Shown piece by piece: positions 8,546 through 18,194 of a stretch of DNA of 64,000 bases; positions within the stretch are counted from its first letter, which is position 1, and every line of letters starts with the position of its first letter. Below the pieces are notes generated by a model. It made no database searches, had not been told where the DNA came from, and worked only from the letters and a program-made list of their open reading frames with translations. The position numbers and the translations under genes are program-made. The stretch is from an uncultured Bacteroidia bacterium (GTDB taxonomy: Bacteria > Bacteroidota > Bacteroidia > Bacteroidales > ML635J-15). The stretch lies in assembly GCA_902791865.1 (NCBI GenBank), contig CADAXK010000006.1, positions 115,590 to 179,589 of the forward strand. Direction: 5' to 3'.

Positions 8546-11500
8546 TTATTTTACAACGATGTTCACGATCTTCTTCGGAACAACGATAACCTTTGCAACC
8601 TGCTTTCCATCGGTATATTTCTTGGTGTAATCGTTAGCCATGACAGTATCCTCTATTTGCTTCGGGTCCATGTCGAGCGGAAGCTCAAGGTTAAAACGCA
8701 TCTTTCCGTTGAACGAAATCGGGTAAGTGAAGGTGGTTTCCTTGGTGTAAGCCTCGTTGTATTCTGGCCACTGAGCCTTGGTAACAGATGTGTCATGCCC
8801 GAATTCGTGCCACAGTTCCTCGGCGATATGCGGTGCGTACGGCGAAATGAGAACGCAGAGCGGTTCAAGGATTTCGCGCTTGTTGCACTTGCCAAGTTCG
8901 TTGCAGCATATCATGAAGCAGCTTACACAGGTGTTGAACGAGAACCTTTCAATGTCATCGGTAACTTTCTTGATGGTATTGTGCAAAGTCTTCAGTTCTG
9001 CAGGCGTAGCCTTTTCATCCGAAATGCAGAAATTATTGTCCTCATCGTGGAACATACGCCAGAACTTCTTTATGAACCTTGCAACACCTTCTATTCCGTT
9101 GGTGTCCCATGGTTTAGCCTGCTCGACAGGACCGAGGAACATTTCGTAAAGTCTCAAGGTATCGGCTCCGTAGCGTTCTACAAGGTCGTCGGGGTTCTGA
9201 ACGTTGTACATCGACTTCGACATTTTTTCGATTTCCCATCCGCAGACATACTTTTCATCTTCAAGCACAAACTGTGCGTCGTTGAAGTCGGGTCTCCACT
9301 GGCGGAACTTTTCGATGTCGAGAATGTCGTTGCTTACAATGTTGATGTCAACATGAATCGGAACGGTGAATTCTTCGCGACCAGGTATGTTTTTCGAAAT
9401 GAATAAATTAATAGGAACGAATGCTTCGCCTTCCTCGAATTCGGGAACATCGCCGCCAGCAACCAAATCCTTTATCTTCTGTTCAACCACATCAATATGG
9501 TTCATAACGTCGAAGATAGAAATGAGCAATATTCTGTAGCCCTTGTCCTTTGCATATTCGCTATATGCTTCGGCAACCTTTTCGAGCGAATGTTCGCGCT
9601 TAATTTCAATGAGTATCTTCTTTTCATCACAGTAGAAGTCGAAACGGCGCTTGCCATCCTTGTAGTCCTGCTTGAATTCAACGCCTAACTTCTTGTCCTT
9701 CAGCAGCTGCCAAACCTTATATTCGGCCATCTTTTCGAAACTGCTGACGCGGTAAACAAAGTTCGAACGACCTTGAATCATACCTTGGTTGATGAGCTTC
9801 TTGTATGGCTCTTCGTTTGGAACCAATCCGAGGTCGTAAAGGAACTTGTTCCAGAAGCGTGAATATATAAGGTGTCCGGTTGCATGTTCGCGACCACCGA
9901 TGTAAAGGTCTACATTCTGCCAGTAGTTTACTGCCTCTGGCGAGAAAATCATCTCATCGTTGTGCGGGTCGGTGTAGCGCAGGTAGTAAGCCGACGAACC
10001 TGCAAATCCTGGCATTGTGGAGGTTTCGTACTTGTAACCCTCAGGTGTACACCAGTTCTTTGCGCGTGCCAATGGCGGTTCGCCAGTTTCGGTTGGCAAA
10101 TATTTGTCAACATCTGGAAGTTCGAGCGGAAGTTTCGACTCATCGAGCGGATACGGAATACCGTCCTTGTAGTAAATCGGGAAAGGTTCGCCCCAGTAGC
10201 GCTGACGGCTAAAAATAGCATCGCGCAGACGGTAGTTTACCTTGCGCTTTCCTATGCCCATCTCCTCGATGCGGTCATTCATAGCCTTGATAGCCTGCTT
10301 TACGCGCAGTCCGTTGAGGAAATCTGAATTCATAAGAATGCCGTCCTTCGAGTCGAACGATTCTGTCCATTGGTCGGTTGGAACAATTTCTGCACCTTCC
10401 TTTGCAACAACCTGCGAAATCGGCAGATTGAAGTGGCGTGCGAATGCGAAGTCGCGGCTATCGTGTGCCGGAACTGCCATAATTGCACCTGTACCGTAAC
10501 CTATTAATACATAGTCGGCTATGAAGATTGGAATACGCTCCTTTGTAAACGGATTAATTGCATACGAACCAGTCATTTGTCCGCTGACCTTCTTCTCTGC
10601 CATACGCTCAACATCGGAACGGTTCTTTGCCCAAGTTACATATTCTTCGACCTTTGCGCGGTACTCGTCGGTAGCGAGCGAAAGAGCGAGGTCGTGTTCG
10701 GGAGCAATTACCATGAACGAAACGCCGAAAATAGTATCGGGACGTGTGGTGAAGATTTCCATCTTTTCGCTGCGGCCTTCGATTTCGAAGAATACCGATG
10801 CACCTTCGCTGCGGCCTATCCAGTTGTTCTGAATGTCCTTTACGGGTTCTGGGAAATCAACGGTGTTGAGTCCGTCGAGCAACCTTTGTGCGTATGCAGT
10901 GATTCTCAACGACCACTGGCGCATTTTCTTGCGCTCAACAGGGTAGCCTCCGCGTACCGACAGACCATCTACAACCTCATCGTTGGCAAGCACGGTCCCG
11001 AGTTTAGGACACCAGTTTACAGGAATGTCGGCAAGATAAGCAAGGCGGTAATTCATAAGTACTTGCTGTTGCTTTTTCTCGTCCCACGAATTCCATTCAT
11101 CTGCTGTGAACGAAAGGTCTTCGGTGCAAGCAAGGTCAAGACCTTTGGTGCCTTGGCTAGCGAAAATCTTGACAAGCTCGCTAATCGGACGAGCCTTCTG
11201 CGCTTGATTGCAATAATACGAATTGAAAAGTTGAATGAAAGTCCATTGCGTCCACTTGTAGTACTTCGGATCGCTGGTGCGCACTTCGCGGCTCCAGTCG
11301 AACGAAAAACCAAGGTTGTCAAGCTGTTCGCGGTACTTGTTAATGTTCTTTTCTGTTGTTATTGCAGGGTGAGTGCCCGTCTGTATAGCGTACTGTTCGG
11401 CAGGAAGACCGAAAGCATCATAGCCCATCGGGTGCAGCACGTTGAAGCCCTTAAGTGTCTTGTATCTTGAAAAGATGTCGGAAGCGATGTATCCAAGCGG

Positions 11501-11653
11501 ATGTCCTACGTGCAAGCCAGCTCCCGAAGGATATGGGAACATGTCGAGGACATAGTATTTTGGCTTAGATTTGTCGATGACAGCCTTGTAGGTGTCGTGT
11601 TTCTTCCAGTATTCGCGCCATTTGCGCTCAATTTCCGTAAAATTGTATTCCAT
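8546..11653 (-). CDS. leuS: Leucyl-tRNA synthetase with an inserted nuclease-like domain
   Basis: A class I aminoacyl-tRNA synthetase of 1035 residues. It has the HIGH-type motif in [13 protein letters not shown], the editing (CP1) domain with TTRPDTIFG and [13 protein letters not shown], and the KMSKS motif in EKMSKSMYN. Bacteroidales LeuRS proteins are usually about 940 residues. The extra length lies at residues ~637-749 (bases 9745-9407), between NFVYR and LFISKN, where relatives have only a short linker. The insert resembles a Vsr/DUF559 PD-(D/E)xK nuclease (Asp672, Glu683, Lys685). It is in frame and no intein splicing motifs are seen. The rest of the enzyme is intact, so it should be active. 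Confidence 0.95.
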   Translation of the reverse strand: MEYNFTEIERKWREYWKKHDTYKAVIDKSKPKYYVLDMFPYPSGAGLHVGHPLGYIASDIFSRYKTLKGFNVLHPMGYDAFGLPAEQYAIQTGTHPAITTEKNINKYREQLDNLGFSFDWSREVRTSDPKYYKWTQWTFIQLFNSYYCNQAQKARPISELVKIFASQGTKGLDLACTEDLSFTADEWNSWDEKKQQQVLMNYRLAYLADIPVNWCPKLGTVLANDEVVDGLSVRGGYPVERKKMRQWSLRITAYAQRLLDGLNTVDFPEPVKDIQNNWIGRSEGASVFFEIEGRSEKMEIFTTRPDTIFGVSFMVIAPEHDLALSLATDEYRAKVEEYVTWAKNRSDVERMAEKKVSGQMTGSYAINPFTKERIPIFIADYVLIGYGTGAIMAVPAHDSRDFAFARHFNLPISQVVAKEGAEIVPTDQWTESFDSKDGILMNSDFLNGLRVKQAIKAMNDRIEEMGIGKRKVNYRLRDAIFSRQRYWGEPFPIYYKDGIPYPLDESKLPLELPDVDKYLPTETGEPPLARAKNWCTPEGYKYETSTMPGFAGSSAYYLRYTDPHNDEMIFSPEAVNYWQNVDLYIGGREHATGHLIYSRFWNKFLYDLGLVPNEEPYKKLINQGMIQGRSNFVYRVSSFEKMAEYKVWQLLKDKKLGVEFKQDYKDGKRRFDFYCDEKKILIEIKREHSLEKVAEAYSEYAKDKGYRILLISIFDVMNHIDVVEQKIKDLVAGGDVPEFEEGEAFVPINLFISKNIPGREEFTVPIHVDINIVSNDILDIEKFRQWRPDFNDAQFVLEDEKYVCGWEIEKMSKSMYNVQNPDDLVERYGADTLRLYEMFLGPVEQAKPWDTNGIEGVARFIKKFWRMFHDEDNNFCISDEKATPAELKTLHNTIKKVTDDIERFSFNTCVSCFMICCNELGKCNKREILEPLCVLISPYAPHIAEELWHEFGHDTSVTKAQWPEYNEAYTKETTFTYPISFNGKMRFNLELPLDMDPKQIEDTVMANDYTKKYTDGKQVAKVIVVPKKIVNIVVK

Positions 11654-11674
11654 CTTCTAAAAATTTTGAAGATG

Positions 11675-11682
11675 CAAAAATA
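11675..11682 (-). promoter_or_regulatory. Candidate -7 box of leuS
   Basis: On the minus strand the bases read TATTTTTG, which fits TAnnTTTG, 21 bases before the start codon. No convincing -33 box is seen. Confidence 0.4.
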
Positions 11683-11735
11683 AGAATATTTGCGCTTAGG
11701 CGATTGAGTTTTTTGCGTTTTTTTAGCAAAGTCTG

Positions 11736-12053
11736 TCAACAAACAAAACAGAGGTAAATCTGAAACAATATTGCCATTAATATTGCAATAGGAATTATAA
11801 TTTTTGCCATTCTAAGCAAAATCTCATTTGTTATGCTTCTGTCCTCCAATGCGTAGCAAGTATGTAGCGAAAGTGAATTTTGCTCGGTTAGTTTCTGCAG
11901 ACTATTTTCCACATCGTCTTTTGTTATGCCAGAGTTTTTTGTCTTTTTCATGACTTTTTCCAATAGAATTGTCCTGTCGATGAAAAATTGACCGTTGGCG
12001 GTTTCCAGAATGCACCTTTCGAGTTGCGTGTAGTTTTTCTTTTTGTTTCTCAT
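11736..12053 (-). CDS. Small tail-anchored protein of unknown function
   Basis: A 105-residue protein if started at the ATG at 12053; an in-frame ATG at 12074 would add seven residues. The N-terminal two-thirds is charged and helical (KKNYTQLERCILET, then a GITKDDVENSLQKL helix) and could be a winged-helix-like fold. The last ~23 residues are hydrophobic (IIIPIAILMAILFQIYLC), which suggests a C-terminal membrane anchor. I recognise no family. It stands alone between leuS and the His/Cys-rich lipoprotein and has no clear promoter box. It is probably a real gene because the frame is long for its position and the composition is protein-like. Confidence 0.5.
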   Translation of the reverse strand: MRNKKKNYTQLERCILETANGQFFIDRTILLEKVMKKTKNSGITKDDVENSLQKLTEQNSLSLHTCYALEDRSITNEILLRMAKIIIPIAILMAILFQIYLCFVC

Positions 12054-12184
12054 GACTTTAATGTTTTTTTGCAAATGAACATTCAGGTTGCGCCAAAATA
12101 TGTCGCAAGACTCGTCAAATCTTGGTATTCATTAAAAAAATCCTAAAATTACCCAAAGCATCCTCGTGCTTTTTGAAAAAGCAT

Positions 12185-12192
12185 TATCTTTG
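12185..12192 (+). promoter_or_regulatory. Candidate -7 box of the His/Cys-rich lipoprotein gene
   Basis: TATCTTTG fits TAnnTTTG and lies 27 bases before the ATG at 12220. A small hairpin (GCTTTTT/AAAAAGC) lies directly upstream at 12168-12182. Confidence 0.4.
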
Positions 12193-12219
12193 CCAAGTCT
12201 AATTTAAATTATTACGAAT

Positions 12220-12774
12220 ATGAAGAAATTATTTTTTCTATTAGTTCCTGCATTCATGCTTGTAGCTTGCTGCAACAACGAACCTAAGCAGGAAGCCGCT
12301 GAAGGCGAACACAAGTGCTGCAACAAGGAAGGTGAACACAAATGCTGCAAGGATGGCGAACACAAGTGCCACCACGAAATGAGCGAAGAGCAGAAGGCAG
12401 ATATGGCTGCTTGGGAAGACTGGGCAAACCAGACCGACGAAAAGAAGGCAGAACTCTTGAACAAGCGCAAAGAATGCTTCGACAAGATGGTTGCAGAAAA
12501 GAAGGCTAGAGAAGAAGAAATGGCTGCAAAGAAGGCTGCTTTCGAAGAAGGAATGGCTAACTGGGACAACCTGAGCCTCGATGAAAAGAAGGCATTGTTC
12601 GACAATATGCCATGCTGCGGCGAAGGTCATCATCACGGATGCGGACACAAGTGCCACGGTGATAAGCCGGAAGGTTGCTGCAAAGGCCACGAAGGTTGCC
12701 ACAAGCACGAGGGTTGCAAAGGCCATGAAGGATGCGAGCATCATCACGAAGGATGCCCGAACCACAAGGACTAA
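12220..12774 (+). CDS. His/Cys-rich lipoprotein, probable metal-binding
   Basis: A 184-residue predicted lipoprotein with lipobox LVAC near residues 14-17. Three regions follow. Residues ~25-55 carry GEHKCC-type repeats. The central part, ~55-130, is a charged, helix-forming stretch rich in Lys, Glu and Ala. The C-terminal ~55 residues are dominated by Cys, His and Gly, with repeated GHEGC, HKHEGC and HHHEGC units. Such His/Cys clusters typically bind Zn, Cu, Ni or other soft metals; this is inference from composition. The protein would sit in the envelope. No transporter or metal regulator is adjacent. It is a single-gene unit with its own promoter-like box and terminator. I do not recognise a named family. 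Confidence 0.75.
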   Translation: MKKLFFLLVPAFMLVACCNNEPKQEAAEGEHKCCNKEGEHKCCKDGEHKCHHEMSEEQKADMAAWEDWANQTDEKKAELLNKRKECFDKMVAEKKAREEEMAAKKAAFEEGMANWDNLSLDEKKALFDNMPCCGEGHHHGCGHKCHGDKPEGCCKGHEGCHKHEGCKGHEGCEHHHEGCPNHKD

Positions 12775-12793
12775 TCGAAATTTCGAAAAAATC

Positions 12794-12824
12794 AAAAAAG
12801 CTACGCTTTGGCGTGGCTTTTTTT
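12794..12824 (+). terminator. Rho-independent terminator after the His/Cys-rich gene
   Basis: GCTACGC (12800-12806) pairs with GCGTGGC (12811-12817) around a TTTG loop, flanked by an A run and a T run. Confidence 0.8.
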
Positions 12825-12860
12825 GTTTGTATTTCTCTCCCAACCTATCAAAAAAACACC

Positions 12861-12868
12861 TACCTTTG
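12861..12868 (+). promoter_or_regulatory. Candidate -7 box of the SGNH/MMPL cluster
   Basis: TACCTTTG fits TAnnTTTG and lies 20 bases before the ATG at 12889. No good -33 box is seen. Confidence 0.4.
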
Positions 12869-12888
12869 CACTCTCAAAATTCAAAACG

Positions 12889-14409
12889 ATGAAAGTTAGA
12901 AATACATTGATATTCATATTGATACTATTTGCAGTCATTGCTGGCGTGATGGCTGTTTTTCCAAAGGATGGCATAAGGATTGGCGAAAACTTTGTGCTTC
13001 ACTGCCCGTCGTTCAGCGACTTCCTGCCGTCGTCGGCAAAGGAAGAATCAACCGTAAACCTCGACTCACTGCTTTCGAACCAGATCGACATCGACAACGA
13101 AATCCCACAAAAGGCACAAGCCAAACTGAAGGATATGCCCGAATACGAGGAGCAACCCGACCCGACATCAGACAATGTTGTAAACGACGATGCTTCCAAC
13201 TACAACATCGAGGAAATAAAATCAGCAGTCAACCCGCTCGAATTTCCTGCCGGCAACAACACCGCACTCGACCATTTCTTCCGTAAGTTGTCGCACCATG
13301 GCGAATACGAAAAAATCAGGGTTCTGCATTACGGCGACAGCCAGCTCGAAGGCGACCGCATAACAGCCTACATCAGATACAAACTGCAAGGTCGCTTTGG
13401 AGGCAACGGTGTGGGAATGTGCTCGCCAGTAGCCATTTACTCACAGTACAGCATGAAACAAAGTGCTTCCGAAGGTTGGATTCGCTGTCCTGGATTCGGA
13501 AAACGCGACCCTGCCGTAACCCATAGGAAATACGGTCCTATGATGGCATTCAACCGCTTCTCGCCAATTCGCGACTCGCTGTGGGAACGCCCCGAAGAAC
13601 CTTACAAGGCTTGGATAAGCTTCACAAAGTCATCAATGGGCTACGGAAACACGCGCAAGTTCAAGAATGTTTACATTTACTACGGCAATTGCACCGAAGA
13701 GGTGAATGTAACCGTGAAAGTAGGCGGAGCCGTTGTAAACGAAGGTCGTATGCCGATTTCGGAAGGTTTGAATGTATATGCCTACAAGTCGCCCGACTAC
13801 ATCAGCGATGTAACTCTCGAATTCGAGGCATTCGACAGTCCCGACTTCTATTGTGTGTCGCTTGAGGACGACCACGGCATAATTGTCGACAACATTGCTA
13901 TGCGCGGATGCAGCGGCGAAGTTTTCACAGGCACAGACCGATCCCTATTGTCTGCTTCGTACTCGAAACTCGGCGCAGATTTGTTCATTTTGCAGTTTGG
14001 AGCCAACGCTGTCCCCAACACAAAAGATTCAAAAGGCGCAACATATTTTGTAAATCTATTCATGTCGCAGGTTCGAACCATCAGGGCAATGTGTCCAGAG
14101 GCATCAATTATGATTGTCGGTCCAAACGACATGTCTGTGAAGAACAAGGATGTGTACGAATCCTACCCTATCCTCGACACTATGGTCAATATGCTGCGCG
14201 ATGCAGCCGAACGCAACAACTGCGCATTCTGGGACACCTACAAGGCCATGGGAGGACGCAACTCAATGCCTAAGTGGGTTGAAGCCGACCCGCCACTTGC
14301 TGCAAAGGACTACACGCACTTCTCGCCACAGGGAGCACAGGTCATCTCCAATATGCTTTACAATGCAATAATTGTAGAATACACAAACTATCTGCAGAGA
14401 AACAAGTAA
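12889..14409 (+). CDS. Membrane-anchored SGNH/GDSL hydrolase
   Basis: A 506-residue protein starting MKVRNTLIF, with one N-terminal membrane helix (residues ~5-24). The start at 12889 is chosen because it follows a promoter-like box; an upstream in-frame ATG at 12808 precedes that box. The SGNH hydrolase blocks are present: block I in HYGDSQLEGDR, block III in ILQFGANAVP and block V with Asp and His in KDYTHFSPQGA. A domain of ~130 residues sits between blocks I and III, as in SGNH proteins that modify cell-wall or capsular glycans. The likely reaction is ester hydrolysis or O-acyl transfer in the periplasm. A paralogous gene begins 3 bases later. Confidence 0.8.
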   Translation: MKVRNTLIFILILFAVIAGVMAVFPKDGIRIGENFVLHCPSFSDFLPSSAKEESTVNLDSLLSNQIDIDNEIPQKAQAKLKDMPEYEEQPDPTSDNVVNDDASNYNIEEIKSAVNPLEFPAGNNTALDHFFRKLSHHGEYEKIRVLHYGDSQLEGDRITAYIRYKLQGRFGGNGVGMCSPVAIYSQYSMKQSASEGWIRCPGFGKRDPAVTHRKYGPMMAFNRFSPIRDSLWERPEEPYKAWISFTKSSMGYGNTRKFKNVYIYYGNCTEEVNVTVKVGGAVVNEGRMPISEGLNVYAYKSPDYISDVTLEFEAFDSPDFYCVSLEDDHGIIVDNIAMRGCSGEVFTGTDRSLLSASYSKLGADLFILQFGANAVPNTKDSKGATYFVNLFMSQVRTIRAMCPEASIMIVGPNDMSVKNKDVYESYPILDTMVNMLRDAAERNNCAFWDTYKAMGGRNSMPKWVEADPPLAAKDYTHFSPQGAQVISNMLYNAIIVEYTNYLQRNK

Positions 14410-14412
14410 GGT

Positions 14413-15684
14413 ATGAGTTTTAGGGGTTACATAGGAAAGATTTTTTTGATGCTTGTGCTAATGGGCATTTCGATAGCCAGCATTGCACAGTCTCTCTCAT
14501 TCCCCTACCCCGAAAGGAAATACGATTTCGTAAACTACGACTCATCAACGCTTTATACGCCATCAGGAAATCCTAATCTCGAAACTTTCTTTGGCAAGCT
14601 TGACAATTTCTACTTCGATGGTGATGAAGGATTTACAGTATTGCATCTTGGCGACTCTCACATTCAGGCTGGCGTGGTTTCTTGGTGTCTGCGAAGGCAC
14701 TTCGAGAGCCTTTGCCACGACTCGCATGGCGATTTTGGATTGCTTGCTCCGCTTTCAATAGCACCAAAGAACAACCATCCATATTATTATGTGTCGCGAA
14801 GTTCGGGAAACTGGGAATTCGAACGGATTATCAAAAATGTAACAGGAACCCCAATAGGACTTTCGGGATTTGTCGCATTTACAAAGGACAGCATTGCAAA
14901 CCTGACATTTGCCTTCCCCAAACGCTCAATGAAAGAGATGCACGAGTTTACAAAGGTAAAGCTTCTGCATGATGCCAACGACACCAGCTACGACATTTTC
15001 ACCAACGTGGACTCGATAATGGTTGACTGCACGACAGATTTCACCGAAGGCAGTACCGAAATGGTGTATTCCCACTCTTTTGACTCGCTTGTTTTCAAGT
15101 TTGTGCGCAATGTCGATTCGCGTTCGGCAAAACCGATACACATTCACGGCGTGCTGGTCGAGGATTCGCTACCGAATGTAAATTTTATAACCATCGGAAC
15201 CAATGGAGCATCAACCGAATCGTATGTCAAGGAAAAACTTTTGCTCAAGCAAATGGACGCCGTGAATCCCGACCTTGCCATAATTGCACTTGGTGTAAAC
15301 GATGCTTCAGGAAAGAACTTTTCAAAGGACAGGTTTGTGCAGAATTACCGCAAAATAGTTGATGCCATACTTGCTGTAAACCCCGACTGCGCGATAATCT
15401 TCGTCAGCAACAACGACTTCTGCGGATACCGTACCGGACACAATAACAACCAGCCTCTGGTAGTCGAGGCAATGAAAGAACTTTGCAAACGTTACCACGC
15501 ATCTTTGTGGAATCTATACGCAGTCATGGGCGGAAGCAAATCGATTTACACATGGCAGAAGCACGGACTAGCCAACACCGACAGGATTCACTTTACCAAC
15601 GATGGCTACATGCTCGAAGGCGACCTGCTGTTCGGAGCAATACTCAGGGAGTACGAAAAGCATTTAAAGGCAATGGAAAATTGA
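14413..15684 (+). CDS. Secreted SGNH/GDSL hydrolase (paralogue of the preceding gene)
   Basis: A 423-residue protein with a signal peptide ending IASIAQ. The catalytic blocks are HLGDSHIQAG (Ser nucleophile), IALGVNDAS (Asn) and DRIHFTNDGY (Asp/His). The overall plan matches the gene just upstream: block I, an intervening beta-rich domain, then blocks III and V, so the two arose by duplication. It probably acts in the periplasm on acyl esters of a glycan or lipid; the substrate is unknown. It is transcribed with the upstream gene. The MMPL gene follows after 86 bases and has its own promoter-like box. Confidence 0.8.
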   Translation: MSFRGYIGKIFLMLVLMGISIASIAQSLSFPYPERKYDFVNYDSSTLYTPSGNPNLETFFGKLDNFYFDGDEGFTVLHLGDSHIQAGVVSWCLRRHFESLCHDSHGDFGLLAPLSIAPKNNHPYYYVSRSSGNWEFERIIKNVTGTPIGLSGFVAFTKDSIANLTFAFPKRSMKEMHEFTKVKLLHDANDTSYDIFTNVDSIMVDCTTDFTEGSTEMVYSHSFDSLVFKFVRNVDSRSAKPIHIHGVLVEDSLPNVNFITIGTNGASTESYVKEKLLLKQMDAVNPDLAIIALGVNDASGKNFSKDRFVQNYRKIVDAILAVNPDCAIIFVSNNDFCGYRTGHNNNQPLVVEAMKELCKRYHASLWNLYAVMGGSKSIYTWQKHGLANTDRIHFTNDGYMLEGDLLFGAILREYEKHLKAMEN

Positions 15685-15739
15685 CATTTCCTTCCCAAAC
15701 ATAATTCATCAAGGAAACTTAAAATAAAGAATAAAGAGT

Positions 15740-15747
15740 TATATTTG
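15740..15747 (+). promoter_or_regulatory. Candidate -7 box of the MMPL exporter gene
   Basis: TATATTTG fits TAnnTTTG and lies 23 bases before the ATG at 15771. No clear -33 box is seen. Confidence 0.4.
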
Positions 15748-15770
15748 CCGTTTTTAGAATGTAGAAAATT

Positions 15771-18194
15771 ATGTGGCAGAAAATTGCTAGGCTGATATTG
15801 AGGCAGAAGCTGTATCTAATCATTGGTATAGTGATAGTTACGGCATTCTTGGGTTTTGAGGCTCTGCACATTAGCATGGACTACGGCTACGCCCGTATGC
15901 TTTCGGAAGACGATGAAGTATATTTGCAGAACAAAAAGTTCAAGGAACTTTTCGGAGACGAAGCCAATGCCATTGCCATAGGCATTGAGGATAGTTGTCT
16001 GCTTACCAACTACGAGCATTTCGATAAATTCCGCAAATTATCGCATCAAATAAAATCACACAAGGATGTAAAAAAGGCATTCAGTCCGCTTGAAGCAGTA
16101 AACTTACGCAAAGCAAGCGTTACCGATGAAAACGGAAATAAGAAGCAGAAATTTGAAACAGTACGCATTTTTGGCGACTCTATTTCATCGCAGACAGAAC
16201 TCGACAGCATAAGCAACATCTTCTTCAGCCTGCCGTTCTACACCAACCTGCTTTACAGTGCCGATACCAATGTGTTCCTGCTCACTATTTCTCTCGATCC
16301 CAAAATACTAAACAGTTCGGAACGCCAGCAGTCTGTAGCCGAAATAGAGGACATTTTGCAAAAATATTCTGAAGAAACTGGCATAAATGTCCATATTTCA
16401 GGACACCCATATATCCGCACCGAAGTTACAAACCTTATTAAGCGCGAACTGCTTATCTTCACACTTCTAGCGGCTCTTGTCTGCATAATAATACTTTACA
16501 TATTCTTCCGTTCCCCGAAGGTAATATTTGCCTCGCTCATAGTGGTGGCACTTAGCTTGATTTGGGTTTTCGGCTACATGGTACTGCTTGGGTATCAAGT
16601 AACAGTCCTCACATCCATGATTCCGCCATTGCTGATTGTAATCGGCATTCCGAACATAATCTACATGTTCAACAAATACCACGCTGAGTACAAGTTGCAC
16701 GGACAGAAGGTAAAAGCATTGCACCGTACCATCTGTAAAATTGGTAATGCTTCATTCGTTACCAACATAACCACAGCATTCGGTTTTGCCACATTCATAG
16801 TTACCACAAACACTCTTCTCATAGAGTTTGGCGTTGTGGCTTCGCTCGGCATAATGACAGTTTTCTTGCTTTCATTGCTGATAATCCCAATATTCTTCAG
16901 CCTTTGCAAGCCTCCTTCAGAGAAAGCTACCAAACACATCGACAACAAAGTGATAACTTCAATCATTGCCAAGATTGAAGACATTGTTACTCATAGCCGC
17001 AAAACGGTTTATATAGTATTCATCTCATTATTTGTCGTGATGCTGTGCGGAATTTTCTTCATCAACCGTGCCGGCTACATACTCGATGATGTTCCTAACA
17101 ACAGCAAACTATGTCAGGACACCCATTTCCTTGAAGAAAAGTTCGGTGGTGTATCTCCAATAGAAATAGTTGTGATTTCAAAGGATTCGCTTCGCAACGA
17201 CCACGACTACATCGACCAGATTGTTAGCCTCGACTCACTACAGCAACGCCTGAAGAAATATCCAGAACTTTCGCGTTCGATGTCGATTGCCGATGCAGTG
17301 AAATTCCTATATCAGGCATACACAAACGGCAAGAAATACGAACTGCCGCCAGACCCGAACACATATTCCAACATCATGAAGCGAATGCCAAACATGAATG
17401 GCGAAGGACTTGCTAAGTCGTTTATCGACAGCACCCGCACTGCAACACGCATCAGCATGAACATCCGCGATGTAGGTTGCGACCGCATTGAGGAATTGCT
17501 ACCTCAACTGAGAAGCGAAATAGATTCGGTTTTCCCTGCTGATCGCTACGAAACAATTGTGACGGGTAATACCATTATGAACTTTACCAGCCAGACATAC
17601 CTGACAAAAAATCTTTTCATCAGTCTCGCTTTGGCAATAGTGGTAATTGCTTTGTTCCTATTCTTAATGTTCCGCTCGATAAAGGTCACATTGCTTTCGC
17701 TGATTCCAAATGTAATCCCTATGGTTGTAACCGCTGGAATAATGGGTTATTTTGGTATTCCAATAAAGCCATCAACAATACTTGTATTCAGCATCGCTTT
17801 CGGCATATCTGTTGACGACACAATACACTACCTCGCCAAGTACAGCCAGGAACTCAAGCATACGGACGGAAACATAGGTGTATCCGTCAAAAATGCTCTT
17901 GGCGAAACCGGCATGAGCATGATATACACCTCAATCATACTTGTACTCGGATTTGGAATGTTCACCATTTCCGAATGGGGCGGAGCTCAATCAATGGGTA
18001 TCCTGGTATCAACGGCATTATTCGTAGCAATGTTCTCAAACATTGTGCTATTACCATCGCTACTGATGACTTTGGAACACCACTTCAACAAGAAAGTTTT
18101 CAATGAACAATTTATACAGATATACAACGAAGAGGACGAAATAGACCTCGATGAACTAAAAATAGAAGGAGAAGAATACGATGAAGACAAGTAA
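15771..18194 (+). CDS. RND/MMPL-family membrane exporter
   Basis: An 807-residue inner-membrane protein with the internal duplication of RND proteins: one helix, a large periplasmic loop, then five helices, repeated twice. The second half carries the conserved GISVDDTIHYLAKY segment in its helix-4 region; the first half has the degenerate counterpart IGIPNIIYMFNKYH. Its size (about 800 residues rather than 1,000) and its loops match the MMPL/hopanoid-exporter (HpnN-like) group rather than multidrug AcrB types. It probably moves a lipid or lipid-linked molecule across or out of the inner membrane. The C-terminal tail is acidic. The next gene starts 14 bases before its stop, which indicates coupling. 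Confidence 0.85.
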   Translation: MWQKIARLILRQKLYLIIGIVIVTAFLGFEALHISMDYGYARMLSEDDEVYLQNKKFKELFGDEANAIAIGIEDSCLLTNYEHFDKFRKLSHQIKSHKDVKKAFSPLEAVNLRKASVTDENGNKKQKFETVRIFGDSISSQTELDSISNIFFSLPFYTNLLYSADTNVFLLTISLDPKILNSSERQQSVAEIEDILQKYSEETGINVHISGHPYIRTEVTNLIKRELLIFTLLAALVCIIILYIFFRSPKVIFASLIVVALSLIWVFGYMVLLGYQVTVLTSMIPPLLIVIGIPNIIYMFNKYHAEYKLHGQKVKALHRTICKIGNASFVTNITTAFGFATFIVTTNTLLIEFGVVASLGIMTVFLLSLLIIPIFFSLCKPPSEKATKHIDNKVITSIIAKIEDIVTHSRKTVYIVFISLFVVMLCGIFFINRAGYILDDVPNNSKLCQDTHFLEEKFGGVSPIEIVVISKDSLRNDHDYIDQIVSLDSLQQRLKKYPELSRSMSIADAVKFLYQAYTNGKKYELPPDPNTYSNIMKRMPNMNGEGLAKSFIDSTRTATRISMNIRDVGCDRIEELLPQLRSEIDSVFPADRYETIVTGNTIMNFTSQTYLTKNLFISLALAIVVIALFLFLMFRSIKVTLLSLIPNVIPMVVTAGIMGYFGIPIKPSTILVFSIAFGISVDDTIHYLAKYSQELKHTDGNIGVSVKNALGETGMSMIYTSIILVLGFGMFTISEWGGAQSMGILVSTALFVAMFSNIVLLPSLLMTLEHHFNKKVFNEQFIQIYNEEDEIDLDELKIEGEEYDEDK

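Noticed and set aside
9407..9745. An intein in leuS
   Set aside because: No splicing motifs (Cys/Ser start, Hint blocks, terminal His-Asn) are present around the insert; the sequence is a plain in-frame insertion.
10577..11470. A 297-residue plus-strand frame inside leuS
   Set aside because: It lies wholly antisense to leuS, has low-complexity shadow composition and no family features.
12168..12182. A terminator before the His/Cys-rich gene
   Set aside because: The GCTTTTT/AAAAAGC hairpin is short, AT-rich and lacks a T run; it also abuts the -7 box, so it is more likely chance or part of the promoter region.
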